NCBI RefSeq assembly: GCF_019578655.1
Contig: NC_063264.1
Coordinates: 8,783,213 to 8,847,212 of the forward strand
DNA length: 64,000 bases
DNA from: Ricinus communis
Taxonomy: Eukaryota; Streptophyta; Magnoliopsida; Malpighiales; Euphorbiaceae
Reading direction: 5' to 3'
Part shown: positions 25,149 through 37,047 of the stretch, piece by piece
Position numbering within the stretch: position 1 is the first letter of the stretch
Layout of the letters: each line of letters opens with the position of its first letter
Made by a program: the position numbers and the translations under genes
Notes under the pieces: model-generated
Told to the model about the DNA's origin: nothing
The model's database searches: none
Seen by the model: only the letters and a program-made list of their open reading frames with translations

Positions 25149-25364
25149 ATGATAGATCTTCAAGTTATGAATGCAATACATAGTCATGCTTTTAGCTCTA
25201 GGCCCTTAGTGGCATATGTGCCTCATAATATGGAGAAAAAACAAATCAAGAGGGTATTCCCAAATTCAAGTTATATGATGCCAAAGTATAGTTTCCAAAA
25301 CAAGAAATCCTATAGCTCTATGCCAAAGTTTTCCCATGATGTGATTTATTTGCCTGATAAATAA
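25149..25364 (+). CDS. Unassigned 71-codon ORF
   Basis: ATG at 25149, stop at 25362-25364. The peptide is fairly polar and basic, with repeated KK and two Met-Pro-Lys patches (MMPKYSF and SMPKFSH), and has no signal peptide or membrane segment. It is less AT-biased than its surroundings. I do not recognise it. It could be a chance ORF, a fragment of a lost gene or a small peptide gene; there is no clear promoter or splice evidence either way. Confidence 0.15.
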   Translation: MIDLQVMNAIHSHAFSSRPLVAYVPHNMEKKQIKRVFPNSSYMMPKYSFQNKKSYSSMPKFSHDVIYLPDK

Positions 25365-26347
25365 TGTTTTAGCTTAATTAAGTAGAAACCCCACAGAAAT
25401 GATTCATAATTATTAAGGTATAATCCCACCTACTTAACTTAAATCTTTGATTTTCATTAAATTATTAAGTGGTGAATGTAAATGATTATACTTTTGATAT
25501 AGAAAGTTGTGTGAAAGGAATTCTCTTTTCCAATGTATTAGATGCCTTTATGTCATGGTGCACATTCTTCTTCTTTGTAAATGTGCTTTCATGTGTTGAA
25601 TTTTTTCATTTCTTTCAATTTTCTTTTTCTAAATGGCAATTTGTTTTTGACTACACAAGTGGAAAGCTTTGTGCACTACATTGCATCTAGTCTTGGCATC
25701 TATGGAACTACTTTTTTCCTGAAAGCAGGATTAGTATCTGCTTGATGGATGCTTTGTATTTCTAGCTATGGCAAAACAAAAAAACAAAAAAAAAAAAATT
25801 AAATTAAAAAGAAAATAAAACACAGGAGTTAGTGGGGCAAAGAATATCAATTATGATCCCTTATTATTTAATTCAATCATCTTTAAAAGGGGTAATGTTG
25901 TATTGCAAATCCTACATTATGTTTGGTGCACTAGTTTAGAACAAAAAAGAGACTAAGTGAAGGAAATAACACGGGAAAAAAATAAAAAGTTTCGAACCTA
26001 ATTTAAGCGATAAAAGTATTTATTTTTAAAAAATTGAGATCTTGAGTTTAAGTCTTTATTTCTGAATTAGGTGAATTTTCACTTTATTGCCAACGTAAAA
26101 AAAAAATGACTACTCCTGTTATATTATCTATAATTGGATCTTTTATAGATAAAAAAAATAAAATAAAAATTCTAAATTTGTATTTAGATAATTATACGAG
26201 ATGGTTTTTTGAGATGTAAATGATAAAATAGTAAATCTGAAAGTTCATTCAATCTTATTTATTTCTTTAATGTCCTTGATTTCCTCCCAAATTTGAAGAA
26301 AATGAAATGTAACTTTTAAAGATGATCAAGAAATCTAAATTTCCTTG

Positions 26348-26349
<2 letters not shown>

Positions 26350-26380
<31 letters not shown>

Positions 26381-26381
26381 T
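26350..26381. repeat. (TTTC)n microsatellite
   Basis: About eight tandem TTTC/CTTT tetranucleotides. Confidence 0.9.
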
Positions 26382-29300
26382 TATCTAGTAAGTGCCCAAA
26401 CAAAGGTTAATTTCCTTGTTTTCTCATGATTTTCCGTGCAATCAAACATAATATTAGAGAAACTTTAGGGCGCCTTTCAGATGGATACGATATGATGCTT
26501 TGCAGAAAGCAGAAAATGCAGCTTCGCATGTACCAGATTTGATCCCCCAAGCATTACTGCTTACCCATCATTGGCCTAACAAAAATAATAATATTTATCC
26601 CACATAAAACTGTCATTAAGTAACACGCATATGTTTTTTTTTTTATTTAATAAATCAGTGTTTTAGCCCAATAATAAAATCTAATTTTTAATTAGAAAAA
26701 ACATAGATGTGGCTATTTTCTATGTACTTTTTTTTTCTTACGAGTGATATTAATTTTTTTTATATATATTATTATTTTATTATTATTATTATTATTATCA
26801 TCATCATTATTGATAGCATAAATGATTGATGATTAAACAAATCTGTTAGGTATGGCTCATATACCAGTTTAAGGGACAGATGCTGGAGTAGAGCGGAGTG
26901 AGCGAGTGGAGCGCATGCGCTCCATGAGCGAACTTAGTTAGAGTATCAATTATATAACATAGCCGCTCATCGCTCCCGAAGATGTAAGCACATTGCCAAA
27001 CCTCGTTAAATTCTTGTGTTCTTATTTTTTTTTATTGTTTATTCATATTCCTGTTATTATTAGCCTTATTTCTCAATAAAATTGAACCGCCAACCTTTTG
27101 AAATGTTAAAAAAATTGTTTAAAACCCTACACTCTTAAAGGTGACATATGGATTATCAATAAAAATCGCACAGACCTCAAATAAGTTGTTAAAACCTCTA
27201 GTAATGTCATAGAAACCTAGATTAGCCATGCATTCCTATCTCCTAGACGGTTGTAACAGAATTTCTGAGATGGAAACATTTTTATGTCTCCAAATTATCA
27301 CTTTTGATGATTAAATATATATATCACTTTCTCATATACACAAACATATATTTTCACTATTCACTATACTATTATTTTGCCAAAATCATCTCTGAAAGCT
27401 AACTTAATCATCGGATAGTGTCTATTCGCCCATTGATCTTTCCTTGAGAACTGACAGGGCATCCTTGATAACTTATCCGTGAACTCTAGGCAAATCCATC
27501 AATGATTATTATTGTTGTTGTTGTTCATGAAGTTGAATGGAAAACGTATATAGGTCCATGAAAAATAAATAGAAGGTGGAGATAGGGTTGCTTGTGGTTT
27601 GAGAAATGGATGATGGCAGACCAAGGGTTGGCTTAAGTGCAAAGTTTTAAAATTCAAAGGTCTGTCTGGCAATGCCAAGTGCCAGGGAACCTCATATTGG
27701 ACTTTTACATGCCACCCAAAATTCTGGAGGAGAAGTAAAGGTTTTATCTTTTTTGTATAATCTAGAAGATTAAGAAATTTCAGTGCAAATCATAGGAGAC
27801 TGTCCATTCTGTTTCATATTTTCATAGAGTCTACAATCCATTTCTAGGAAGATGCACCTGTCTAGTTAGAGCCCTTAAGCTCCTACATTAAAAAAAGAAA
27901 ATGAATACCTGACCAATCATTATTTTTACTAATAGTTTTAAGTGAAGAGTAAAAGATAATTTATTTGGTGGAACTGAGAAATGGTTTTTGGATATAAAAG
28001 TTATTCTTTCTCAATATAATATTCTAATAAAATTTTACTGTTCAGATCATTTAATTTTTTTTAATATTACCGATTTGATGCCTTAAGGTTTAAAAGTAAA
28101 TTTTCCAGGTTCGAATTTCATCAACAGCAATATGATGGTTTGAGACACTCTCAGATAGGAGTCGCCTCGATTCGGAAATTTAAAATCTAAGATTCAATTA
28201 AAAATTAAAAGTGAAGATTAGTTGTCCCAATTATTCAAGCTCGGCTTACTAAAGTTAGACCAGCGATTGAAATTAATTTAAACTAGTTGTTTATCTGTGT
28301 GCTGCACCTATTTTTATTTTAGTTATAAAATTAAATTTATAAATATAATTTAATAAATTTTTAAATTTTTAATATGTAATTTATAATGCTTTAAAAAATA
28401 ATAGCAAACTAACTATTTTTAATTTTTTTAATTTTCTTTAAAAATTTATCGGTGAAATAATATAAAAATTATTTTTAAAATATTTATTTATTAATTTTAA
28501 TATTGTATAAATTATCAATATACAATTGATATTACTATTTTTTAGAATTAGAAATTATTATAAATTTAAAAATTAATTTATTAGTGAATATAATATTTAA
28601 AAATATTATTTTCTACAGTTAAAATTATTATCTAATTAAAAAACTAATTTATTATTTAATATAATATTAAAATATAATTGTATGATAGTTTTTTAGAATA
28701 ATCATTATCTAATTAGAAAACTAATCATTATCTACTTAGAAAACTAATTATTATCTAATTAAGAAACTAATTTATTATTAATATGTTATTATTTTTAGAA
28801 TTAGAATAAGTGTTTAATTAAGAATTAACCTATTAATTACTAAATTAATAGAAAAAAATCATAAAATTACACATAAGTTTGAATCTCACGTGTCAAAAAT
28901 AGTACACAAATCAAAACAAGAATTTTATGTGTCAAAAATTAAATATAAGTATCAAAATAATTTTAGATTTCAGAAATTTATATATATATATATATATATA
29001 TAGATATAGATTTAATATATTTTAAATAAATTCAAATAAAATAAATAGTAAGCCAAATTAAGTCAGGTTCAAACCACTTAAAAATATTAGAATTTTTATA
29101 TTTTTTATATTTTTTTATTATATAATTAATAAATTAAATAATATATAAATATTTTAAAAATATATAAATGATTTTTTACAAGTAAGATAATTTTTATTTT
29201 TATTAAAAATTAATTATAGAAACACACAGAATAATAAGTTTAATATGATGAAAAAAATTCCCCCAAATAACAAATTAAAAATAATTATTCATCTTTTAGA

Positions 29301-31853
29301 TTTTCACTTTCCATTCTTTTTACCTTTTAGTTGATTAAAGATGATTTGCAATTTTATATAAGTTTAATTGTCAAAATAATCCTTTGTACTTGTTTTTAAA
29401 TTTTACTTTTAAAATTTTTAATTTTAGCATCAAACTTAATATTGATTTCGATTTTAATCTCAGTAAAATTATTAATTAAATTTATTGACATGAGATGAGA
29501 CCTGGCGGCAATAAAAAAAGAAGAGATTAGTTCGATACTCTCATTATTAAAATATTATTATTTAAACATATAAAATTAATAAATCTCTAAAGTTTAAAAA
29601 AAATTACTTATGCACTTGAATAATAATATATTTAGTAATAGAATGAGTCAATAACTCTAATATTGACTCAACTCTTTGTCATTATCACTCAACTCTTTGT
29701 GTATAATTTTACTGAATGCTAAAATTATAATTAATGTAAAATATGGTACTTAAATTAAATAGCTAAAGATTATACCTTAAGTTTGATAATAAATACAAGG
29801 TTTTCTATAGCAATTAAGCATTTTATATGAGTATACAAAAGATATTTTCTAGCTAATAATAACATGCTAAAATCTAACATTATTAAAAGAATAAAATATA
29901 AAAACAATTTATGAGTATAAACATCGATTAACCAAATAGTTAGTTCTAATTCTATTTTAGTATTGATTGGACTTAAGCCCAATTTACATTAATATCTACT
30001 CATATAATTCACATATTAATAATTAAATTTTTAATAAAGTATAAAATCTTTCATTTTTAGTTATACAATATATTAACAATAAATAAGATTTGTTCCACAA
30101 ACACATGTACTTGCACCATATTTCATACATAGGTATATGTTATATATGACCAACTTAAAAGCTCACCAACATGTTGAGTGAATATTTACTTTTTCAAATC
30201 TGGCTCCAATGTCTAACCAGCATAAAAATAATATTAAACTCAAATTGTTACACTTTTTATCATCATCATCATCATCATTATTATTATTATTATTATTAGA
30301 TTTTTAATAATATTTTATAATATCTGCTGAAAAGAAAATAAAAATATGAAAGCATTTCGATAATACTATCTTAAAAAATATTATTTCTATGATAAAAGTA
30401 TTTTAAAAATATTTATATATAAAATATAATAAATTTAATAATTTAAATCCAATGAATTTTTTATATATAATATCCTTTTCTCCGTAAATATAATGAGTTT
30501 CAATTTTTAATTTCTTTTCTTTTAATTTTGCAAATAAAAGTGTATAAGAAATTATAATGTATTTATTAGAATTAAAATAAAGTAAGTCTGACTCCCTAAG
30601 AGCATATCCAATGGTACTTTTTATTTTAAAGAGCATTTTAAAAAAATTATTCAAACATAAGAAGTATAAAATTTATTTAAATTTAATATATTTATTTCTA
30701 TAAGTATTTATGGTTTTAATTCATCTTTTCTATTTATTTAATTTTTCCAATAAAAAAATAAATATTACAAATATCAATAATTAATCAAATGTATAGAAAT
30801 TTGTAATGCAATATTAAATTTAAAACAGAAAATAAAGTATGGATCTCTACATAACTAACTCTCTATTTTATAGTTAATGAATAAATATGTTAGAATTTTA
30901 TTTTATAAGATGACTCTTTAAAATAAAGAGTTTAACAAATATAAAAATATATATATTAAAAATGCTCTAAATACAGAAAGTCGAAAACAACTTTTTTATT
31001 TTTTTTTTTAAAAAATAAAAAATCTGTTAAGATTTTATTTCATAAAATAACTTTTCGTAATAAATAATTTAACACGTATAAAAATCGCTAAATATATATT
31101 TACACATTTGAACTTCAATCGTTTTGTTATTTTACCATTTGAATTTTTAATTTAACTTAATAAACACCTCAATTTATATCTTTATAATATTTAAATACAT
31201 TTTAATATGTGAATTCATTTAACACATAATATATATTATATATAAATATTTTAATATTATTATAAAATAGAATTAAAGTATCTGTTAAATTAAACCAAAA
31301 ACTATAAATATCTAAAAAGTTATAAAAATAGAATCTAAATATTTATTAGACTAAATTAAAAATTAAAAATATTAAAAAAATTAAATAATTAAAATTCAGA
31401 TGTTCTACCTTTATAAAATATGTAGGAGTTATTGAATTGTGGAGAATCAAATAGAGGCTAAACTGTGAAAAAGTTGAACGATTTTCACTTTTTACCCTTC
31501 TTTAACTTTCAGTACATATGAGTCCGTGGCGATCGTAGCTTTCTAATTTCGTCATCATTGATAATGTGAGTAATGCCACCACTGGGTCCAGATCACCTTT
31601 TTGGGCGGCAATTTTATATTATCAAATTCTGTGCAAAAGATTTATATACTACCATACATCCTTTTGCTTATATGCACTTGTCAATTTCCTCTTTTTACTT
31701 TTTATAAAAAATATTATTTCATTTAGATCTCGTCGTAGCTCATGAACCGCTAATTTTAATTTAGAAATCACCGTTCACGATTTTGTATTTTTAGAATCAA
31801 CTGATTTTGATTTTGATCGGTGTAAAAAATATTATAAAAGAGAATTCATTTTC

Positions 31854-32157
31854 TAATACGGGTATTTGAATTTTTTAGAAGAATTGATTGATAATTGTTT
31901 AACAAATCAAAAGATGAAGAATAGATAAAAGAATCAATGTTGTGGAACACCAAATCTCACCTCAAAACCAGCTATGGTTGACTTGAGGATTTTTTTATTG
32001 AAAAAATAAAAATTACAATTTTTTTGAATAAAAATGCTACCGATTCCTACCAACTCTACTCACTTTATGACACGTAAACGACTAACAAATTTCTAACAAC
32101 TCCACTTATTTTATGACACGTGACCTCTCCAGCTCATTACTCACAATTCCTATAACA
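31854..32157 (-). repeat. 3' LTR of the gypsy element
   Basis: Direct repeat of 36747-37047, 304 bases against 301. By eye about one base in ten differs, with small indels, mostly in the outer third around 31920-31950. Confidence 0.92.
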
Positions 32158-32172
32158 AATCTCCCTCCCTTC
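32158..32172 (-). other. Polypurine tract
   Basis: Reads GAAGGGAGGGAGATT on the minus strand, directly against the 3' LTR, where plus-strand synthesis is primed in LTR elements. Confidence 0.85.
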
Positions 32173-32185
32173 AAGGACCTTGACC

Positions 32186-33433
32186 TCAAGGTTCAAATGC
32201 AGGAGATTTCTTGTACATATCAATATAGAATTCCCATGTTGCTTCTTCACTAGGTTGGTTCTTCCATTTCACTAGAACCTTAGTAGCAGCTTGACCTTGA
32301 CGATTGACCATTTTCCTCTCGAGGATAGCCTCTGGCTCCTTAACAAAGACGTTAGGAATAATAGATAGTAAGGTTGAAGAAGCCACAGTAGAACCTACAT
32401 GCTTCTTCAATTGGGAGACATGAAATACAAGGTGGATACGAGAGGTTGCACGCAACTTGAGCTTATAGGCCATGGTCCCACATTTGTCATGGACTTCATA
32501 TGACCCAAAGTATTTAGGTGCTAACTTCTGATTACTCCTTTGCACCACACTTTGCTGTCTATAAGGCTGGAGTTTAATATAAACAAAATCCCTAATCTCA
32601 AAATGCCTCTCGCTCTTATGTTGATTTGCATATTGCTCCATCTTATGTTGTGCTCTCAGGAGATGAAACTTTAAAATTTGAATCATGTTTTCCTTTTCTT
32701 GTAAACTTCTGACCACCATATCTACCTTGGTTTCTCCTGGTAAGTAAGGAAGATGAGCAGGAGGTGCTTGTCCATAAACTACCTCATAAGGAGTGAGTTG
32801 AGTTGCAGTGTGGAATGTGGTATTATACCACCAATCAGCCAATGGAATCCACTTGCTCCAGAGATGTGGTGTATCACCACACATACACCTTAAGTAGGTC
32901 TCTAAACATCTATTCACCACTTCAGTTTGCCTATCTGATTGAGGATGATATGCAGTAGACAAATTCAAAGATACCCCTTGCACAGTGAAGAGCTCCTGCC
33001 AAAAGTCACTCAAAAAGACAGCATCTCTATCGCTTGTAATAGACTTAGGGAAACCATGCAATTTGAACACATGATCCAAAAAACATTGTGCTACTGAAAC
33101 TGCAGAATATGAGTGTGATAATGACATAAAATGAGTAGATTTGCTTAACCTATCCACTACCACAAAAATCATAGATTTACCAAAAGACAGTGGCAATCCC
33201 TCTATAAAATCCATAGAGATATCACTCCAAATTTGCTCAGGAATTGGTAAAGGTTGTAAAAGACCAGGATAGGCAGACTTGCCATATTTGCTTCTTTGAC
33301 ATACCATACAACTTTTGATGAAGTGTTGAATATCATTAGTCATGCCCTTCCAATAAAATAGGGCCTTCACCCTTTGCAATGTAGCATCCCTCCCAGAATG
33401 TCCATTTGTACCAGCACAATGTAGCCACAACAA
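32186..33433 (-). pseudogene. Integrase with C-terminal chromodomain, gypsy element
   Basis: 415 open codons. The zinc-binding N-terminal part has GHSGRDATLQR and CMVCQRSK. The catalytic core shows the D,D,E residues in SDISMDFIEGLP, ITSDRDAVFLSDFW and HPQSDRQTEVVNRCLE. The C-terminal 50 residues (VLVKWKNQPSEEATWE) are chromodomain-like, which is thought to direct chromovirus insertion to heterochromatin. This frame is intact but is cut off from the upstream parts by stops. Confidence 0.9.
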
Positions 33434-33524
33434 AATCTAATTTATGACCCCAGCATCATTACCAATAACAAGCTTGCTCTTCCTCCTCAAATGCCCATGA
33501 AGCCAGGTATAATGTTTTTTGAAT

Positions 33525-33899
33525 TTAGGATCCTTCTGTAACCCCTATATTACTACTTTGAGGTTGACATTTTATAGTGTAGCAATTCTGAATGAGCTGC
33601 AATAAATCAGACTCAACCACAGACATAGCCATACTTGTAACTTCAGAACTCTCTACCCCAGAAAGTGCATATGCTACCAAGTTCTCCTTTTCTTGTTTAT
33701 ACTGGATGTCATAGTCAAATTCCAATAACTTGGGAAGCCATTGTTGCTGAATAGGAGTATTCAACCGCTGCTCCAACAAATACTTCAAACTTTTTTTATC
33801 TGTCTTAATAGTGAAGTGATTGGTAAGAAGGTAATGTCTCCACTTTTGCAATGCAAAGATCACTGCTAGAAACTCCTTCTCCTATATAGAATAGTGCAA
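33525..33899 (-). pseudogene. RNase H region of the gypsy element (broken)
   Basis: Two stop codons close together (about 33898 and 33880) precede an open frame with IFALQKWRHYLL and KTDKKSLKYLLEQR, both typical of gypsy RNase H. It ends at a stop near 33525, before the integrase. Confidence 0.85.
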
Positions 33900-34994
33900 C
33901 TATCTACCCTTCAAATGCTTGCTAATATATGCTAAGGGATGACCCTCTTGCATTAGAACAACCCCCATGCCATAACCACAAGCATCGGTTTCAACCACAA
34001 ACTTCTTGTCAAAATCTGGTAATGCCAATACAGGAGCTTGACATAATGCAGTTTTCAAAGCCTCAAATGCTGTAGTAGCATCCTCACTCCACTCAAAACT
34101 GTCCTTAAGTAACAAGGATAATAGTAGAGCAATAACTCCATATCCTTGTACAAACCTTCTGTAATAACCAGCCAACCCCAAAAATGCTCTTAATTGTTTC
34201 AAATCCTTAGGTATTAGCCAACTGGAGATAACCTCAATCTTTTTAAGATCAGTAGCTACACCAGCAGCAGATATAAAATGTCCTAAGTATTCCACACTTG
34301 CAACTGCAAATGCACACTTACTTCTTTTAGTAAAAACCATATGTAAATGCTGCACATGATCCTCCAAGGTTGAACTATATATGAGGATGTCATCAAAAAA
34401 TATTAGAATAAACTTCCTCAAGAATGGTCTGAACACAGAGTTCATCAAGTATTGGAATGTTGCCGGCGCATTGGTTAAGCTAAAGGGCATAACCAAGTAC
34501 TCATAGTGTCCATTATGAGTCTTAAAGGCTGTTTTATGGATATCTTCCTTACTCATCCTGACCTGGTGATATCCTGCTCTCAGATCTATCTTAGAAAAAA
34601 TTCGAGAGCCACCCAACTCATCCATAAGATCGTCTATCAAAGGAATGGGAAATCTGTCTTTGACAATGGTGGCATTCAACCCTCTGTAATCCAAACACAT
34701 ACGCCAAGTTCTATCTTTTTTCTTCACCAATAACACAAGAGAAGCATATGAACTTGAACTTTGTTGAATGATCCCGGCAGCTAACATCTCCATGACCATT
34801 TTTTTAATCTCATTTTTCTGGTAGATAGCATACTTATAAGGCCTCTGATTAACTGGATCAGCTCCTTGCACAACTGGAATCTTATGGTCATGTCTTTCTT
34901 TGAAAGGAGGTAGTTTTTTAGGTTCTTGAAACAAGTCATCAAACCTAAGCAAGAGTTGCTCAATTCCTTTTAGTATCTCTTTGGGAGCCTTCAC
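33900..34994 (-). pseudogene. Reverse transcriptase region of the gypsy element
   Basis: 364 open codons. RT motifs appear in order: LDYRGLNA, GSRIFSKIDLRAGYHQ, HYEYLVMPFSLTNAPATFQ, and the catalytic FFDDILIYS. The thumb/connection VEYLGHFIS and the early RNase H part follow. It is the longest uninterrupted part with an intact catalytic DD, but it has no intact gag-pol context. The frame ends at a stop (33897-33900) where RNase H should continue. Confidence 0.92.
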
Positions 34995-35006
34995 ACTAGA
35001 TAGAAA

Positions 35007-35500
35007 TCAATCATAATTGCTATCCATCACTTCTCTGACATACAACATAGCTAATTGTCCCTCTTGACCCAACAATTTGTTGAAGCTTTGAGCTCTCAGT
35101 TCCCTCACAGATCCTGGATTAATCCCTTGCAAAACTAGTTTCTTATTGGCTACTTTAAACTCCATTGTTAATTGTTTAAAGTCCCATAAGATCTTTCCCA
35201 AGGTTTCCAACCATTGCACCCCCAACACCATATCGCAACACCCTAACGGAATAACCATCAGATCTACTTGAAATGGAACATGCTGAAACTGCCATCGGAA
35301 CCCCTCAATCTTGGCCGACACATTCAAAGTACTTCCATTAGCCACATAAACTTTTGACAATCTAGAGTTCATTAATTTGCAACCCAATTTCTCAGTTACT
35401 TTTGTATCTATAAAATTATGTGTACTTCACGAATCAATCAAGATAAAGAGTGCTTGTTTACCATGTATTCCTTTGACTATCATGGTTCTGTAATTGGACA
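35007..35500 (-). pseudogene. Aspartic protease region of the gypsy element (broken)
   Basis: The retropepsin active-site segment reads LIDS-stop-STHNF: the glycine codon of the family DSG triad is now TGA (35427-35429). Downstream, the flap-side part is open for about 126 codons (35007-35387), including VIPLGCCDMVLGVQWL, a common element of gypsy proteases. The catalytic triad is interrupted, so the enzyme is dead. Confidence 0.85.
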
Positions 35501-35525
35501 CACCCGCTACTGCATGAACAAAAAT

Positions 35526-36706
35526 TCACACATCAATCTCTTCATTCTGCACAACCTCCTCCATTGGATCTTCCTCCCCGCTATCATTTAATTCCATCAC
35601 ATAGAATTGGCTCCTTTTGTGCTTTAGGTAATGAGTTGGTGTATAAGGTTCATCACAAAGATAACACAACCCTTTAACCCTTCTATCACTCATCTTAGCA
35701 GCACTCAAGAACTTCCTTCCACCAGAGTTTCCCTCAACTGGTTTGGTAGTCTCACTTGTGGATCGTGGTGTGATATTACCTTCCTTCTTCCCACTGTCAA
35801 CAACCTTGCTAAACCCTCCTCTCTGGGCAAAAGAATTCCCCGACTGGCCAACCATTCTTGGATGAGCCAATTCATAAAGTTTCCCCAAAGTGAAACATTG
35901 TCTCATAGTCTGAGGTTGAAACATTTGAATGTGCATCTGAGTGTCATTGCGTAACCCTGCCAAGTATGCACTCACCAGGTAATATTCAGACATCCTTACC
36001 CTATTCCTTATCATCTCAAATTTATCGTGATACGCCATAATACCCTCAATTTCCCTTAATTTCATAAGACCTACGATAGGATCATCAACAACTTATCCAA
36101 ACCGTTCTAAAAGCAAGATTTTGTATCTAAACCAATTAAGAATCATACCTCTGGATTCCTCAGTTTGGACCATTGATTGATGCCATCAAGCTGCTTTCTC
36201 TTCAAGATGAATCGAAACTAGATTCACTTTAATCTCCTCTAGAGTCCGATTGATCAAGAAGAATTGTTCACATTTGAATAACCAATCATGCATCAGAGAT
36301 CCATTGAATCTTGAAAAGTCCAATCTTGATAGCTTGGTTAACCCCGAATAACCATTGTTGCCAGCCATCATCCCTCATTGCCTTGGTCTTACCCCTTCCA
36401 TATTCTGAGAGCTCGACTGAAAATTCTGAATTTGAGCTTGAAAATTTTGTTGTAAATGTTGTCCCATATCCCCCAGTTGAGGAGGACTCGTCCTTCTTCC
36501 ATTCGATGTCAAAGCACCATTGGTGAACAATTCGAAAGCTTCAAACATCTCCACCATTCTAGATTTCAAACATCGATCTCCGACAGCTTGGAATTGATTT
36601 TCTCTTCCAACTTACCTTCCACGACTGCGATCTTGGAGTTGAACGTCTCATCCATCTCACGCGTTGCCCCCTCCCGCAGTAAAGCTTGTGAACGTGTTTC
36701 CGCCAT
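35526..36706 (-). pseudogene. gag region of the gypsy element (broken)
   Basis: Begins with an ATG at 36706 (MAETRSQALL). It stops within about 50 codons and resumes in other frames as pieces ending about 36375, 36186 and 35526. The later piece has the retrotransposon gag signature RQCFTLGKLYELAHP and a degenerate zinc knuckle around CYLCDEPYTPTHYLKHK, where the last cysteine is missing. Not functional. Confidence 0.85.
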
Positions 36707-36729
36707 CGAAGTTTCTTTCCGAGGATTGA

Positions 36730-36743
36730 TGGCTCTAATACCA
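36730..36743 (-). other. Primer-binding site (initiator Met tRNA)
   Basis: Reads TGGTATTAGAGCCA on the minus strand, one mismatch from TGGTATCAGAGCCA, the complement of the 3' end of plant initiator tRNA-Met. Confidence 0.85.
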
Positions 36744-36746
36744 GTT

Positions 36747-37047
36747 TAATACAGGTATTTGAATTTCTTAGAAGAATTGATTGAGAATTGTTTAACGAAT
36801 CAAAGGATGAAGAACATATTAGATAATTAATATTGTGGAACAACAAATCTCACCTCAAGGCCAGCTCTGGTTGACTTGAGGGTTTTTCTATTAAAGAACA
36901 AATTACAACTTTTCTGAATGAAAATGTTACCGATTCCTACTAACTCTACTTACTTTATGACATGTAAACGACTAACAAATTTCTAACAACTCCACTCATT
37001 TTATAACACGTGTCATCTCCAGCTCATTACTCATAATTCCTATAACA
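36747..37047 (-). repeat. 5' LTR of the gypsy element
   Basis: Partner of 31854-32157. Lies 3 bases from the primer-binding site, as expected for a 5' LTR on the minus strand. Confidence 0.92.

Larger units (their letters stand above)
24537..31853. other. Long intergenic region between HSP21.7 and the retrotransposon
   Basis: About 7.3 kb. It contains one unassigned 71-codon ORF (25149), a (TTTC) run at about 26350-26381, ATT/ATC triplet runs near 26770-26815 and 30260-30300, an 18-bp perfect palindrome at 26907-26924, and otherwise AT-rich sequence. The ORF at 25469-25690 is dominated by F, S and C codons and reads as chance. I see no further exons. Confidence 0.5.
31854..37047 (-). mobile_element. 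Degenerate Ty3/gypsy chromovirus LTR retrotransposon
   Basis: A full-length but dead element of about 5.2 kb on the minus strand. Order from its 5' end: LTR (36747-37047), primer-binding site, gag, protease, reverse transcriptase, RNase H, integrase with a chromodomain, polypurine tract, LTR (31854-32157). The integrase after RT/RNase H fixes the Ty3/gypsy type, and the C-terminal chromodomain-like segment points to the chromoviruses. LTRs start TGTTATAGG on the coding strand; their other end is GTATTA rather than the usual CA. Flanks TTTTC and TTTTA may be a 5-bp target duplication with one change. Stops and frameshifts occur in gag, protease and at the RNase H start, so no functional product is expected. 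The element sits between HSP21.7 and FH5, well away from either. Confidence 0.93.

Noticed and set aside
25469..25690. 73-codon ORF with many Phe and Ser
   Set aside because: Looks like chance reading of T-rich DNA; a run of TTC/TTT codons and no conserved pattern.
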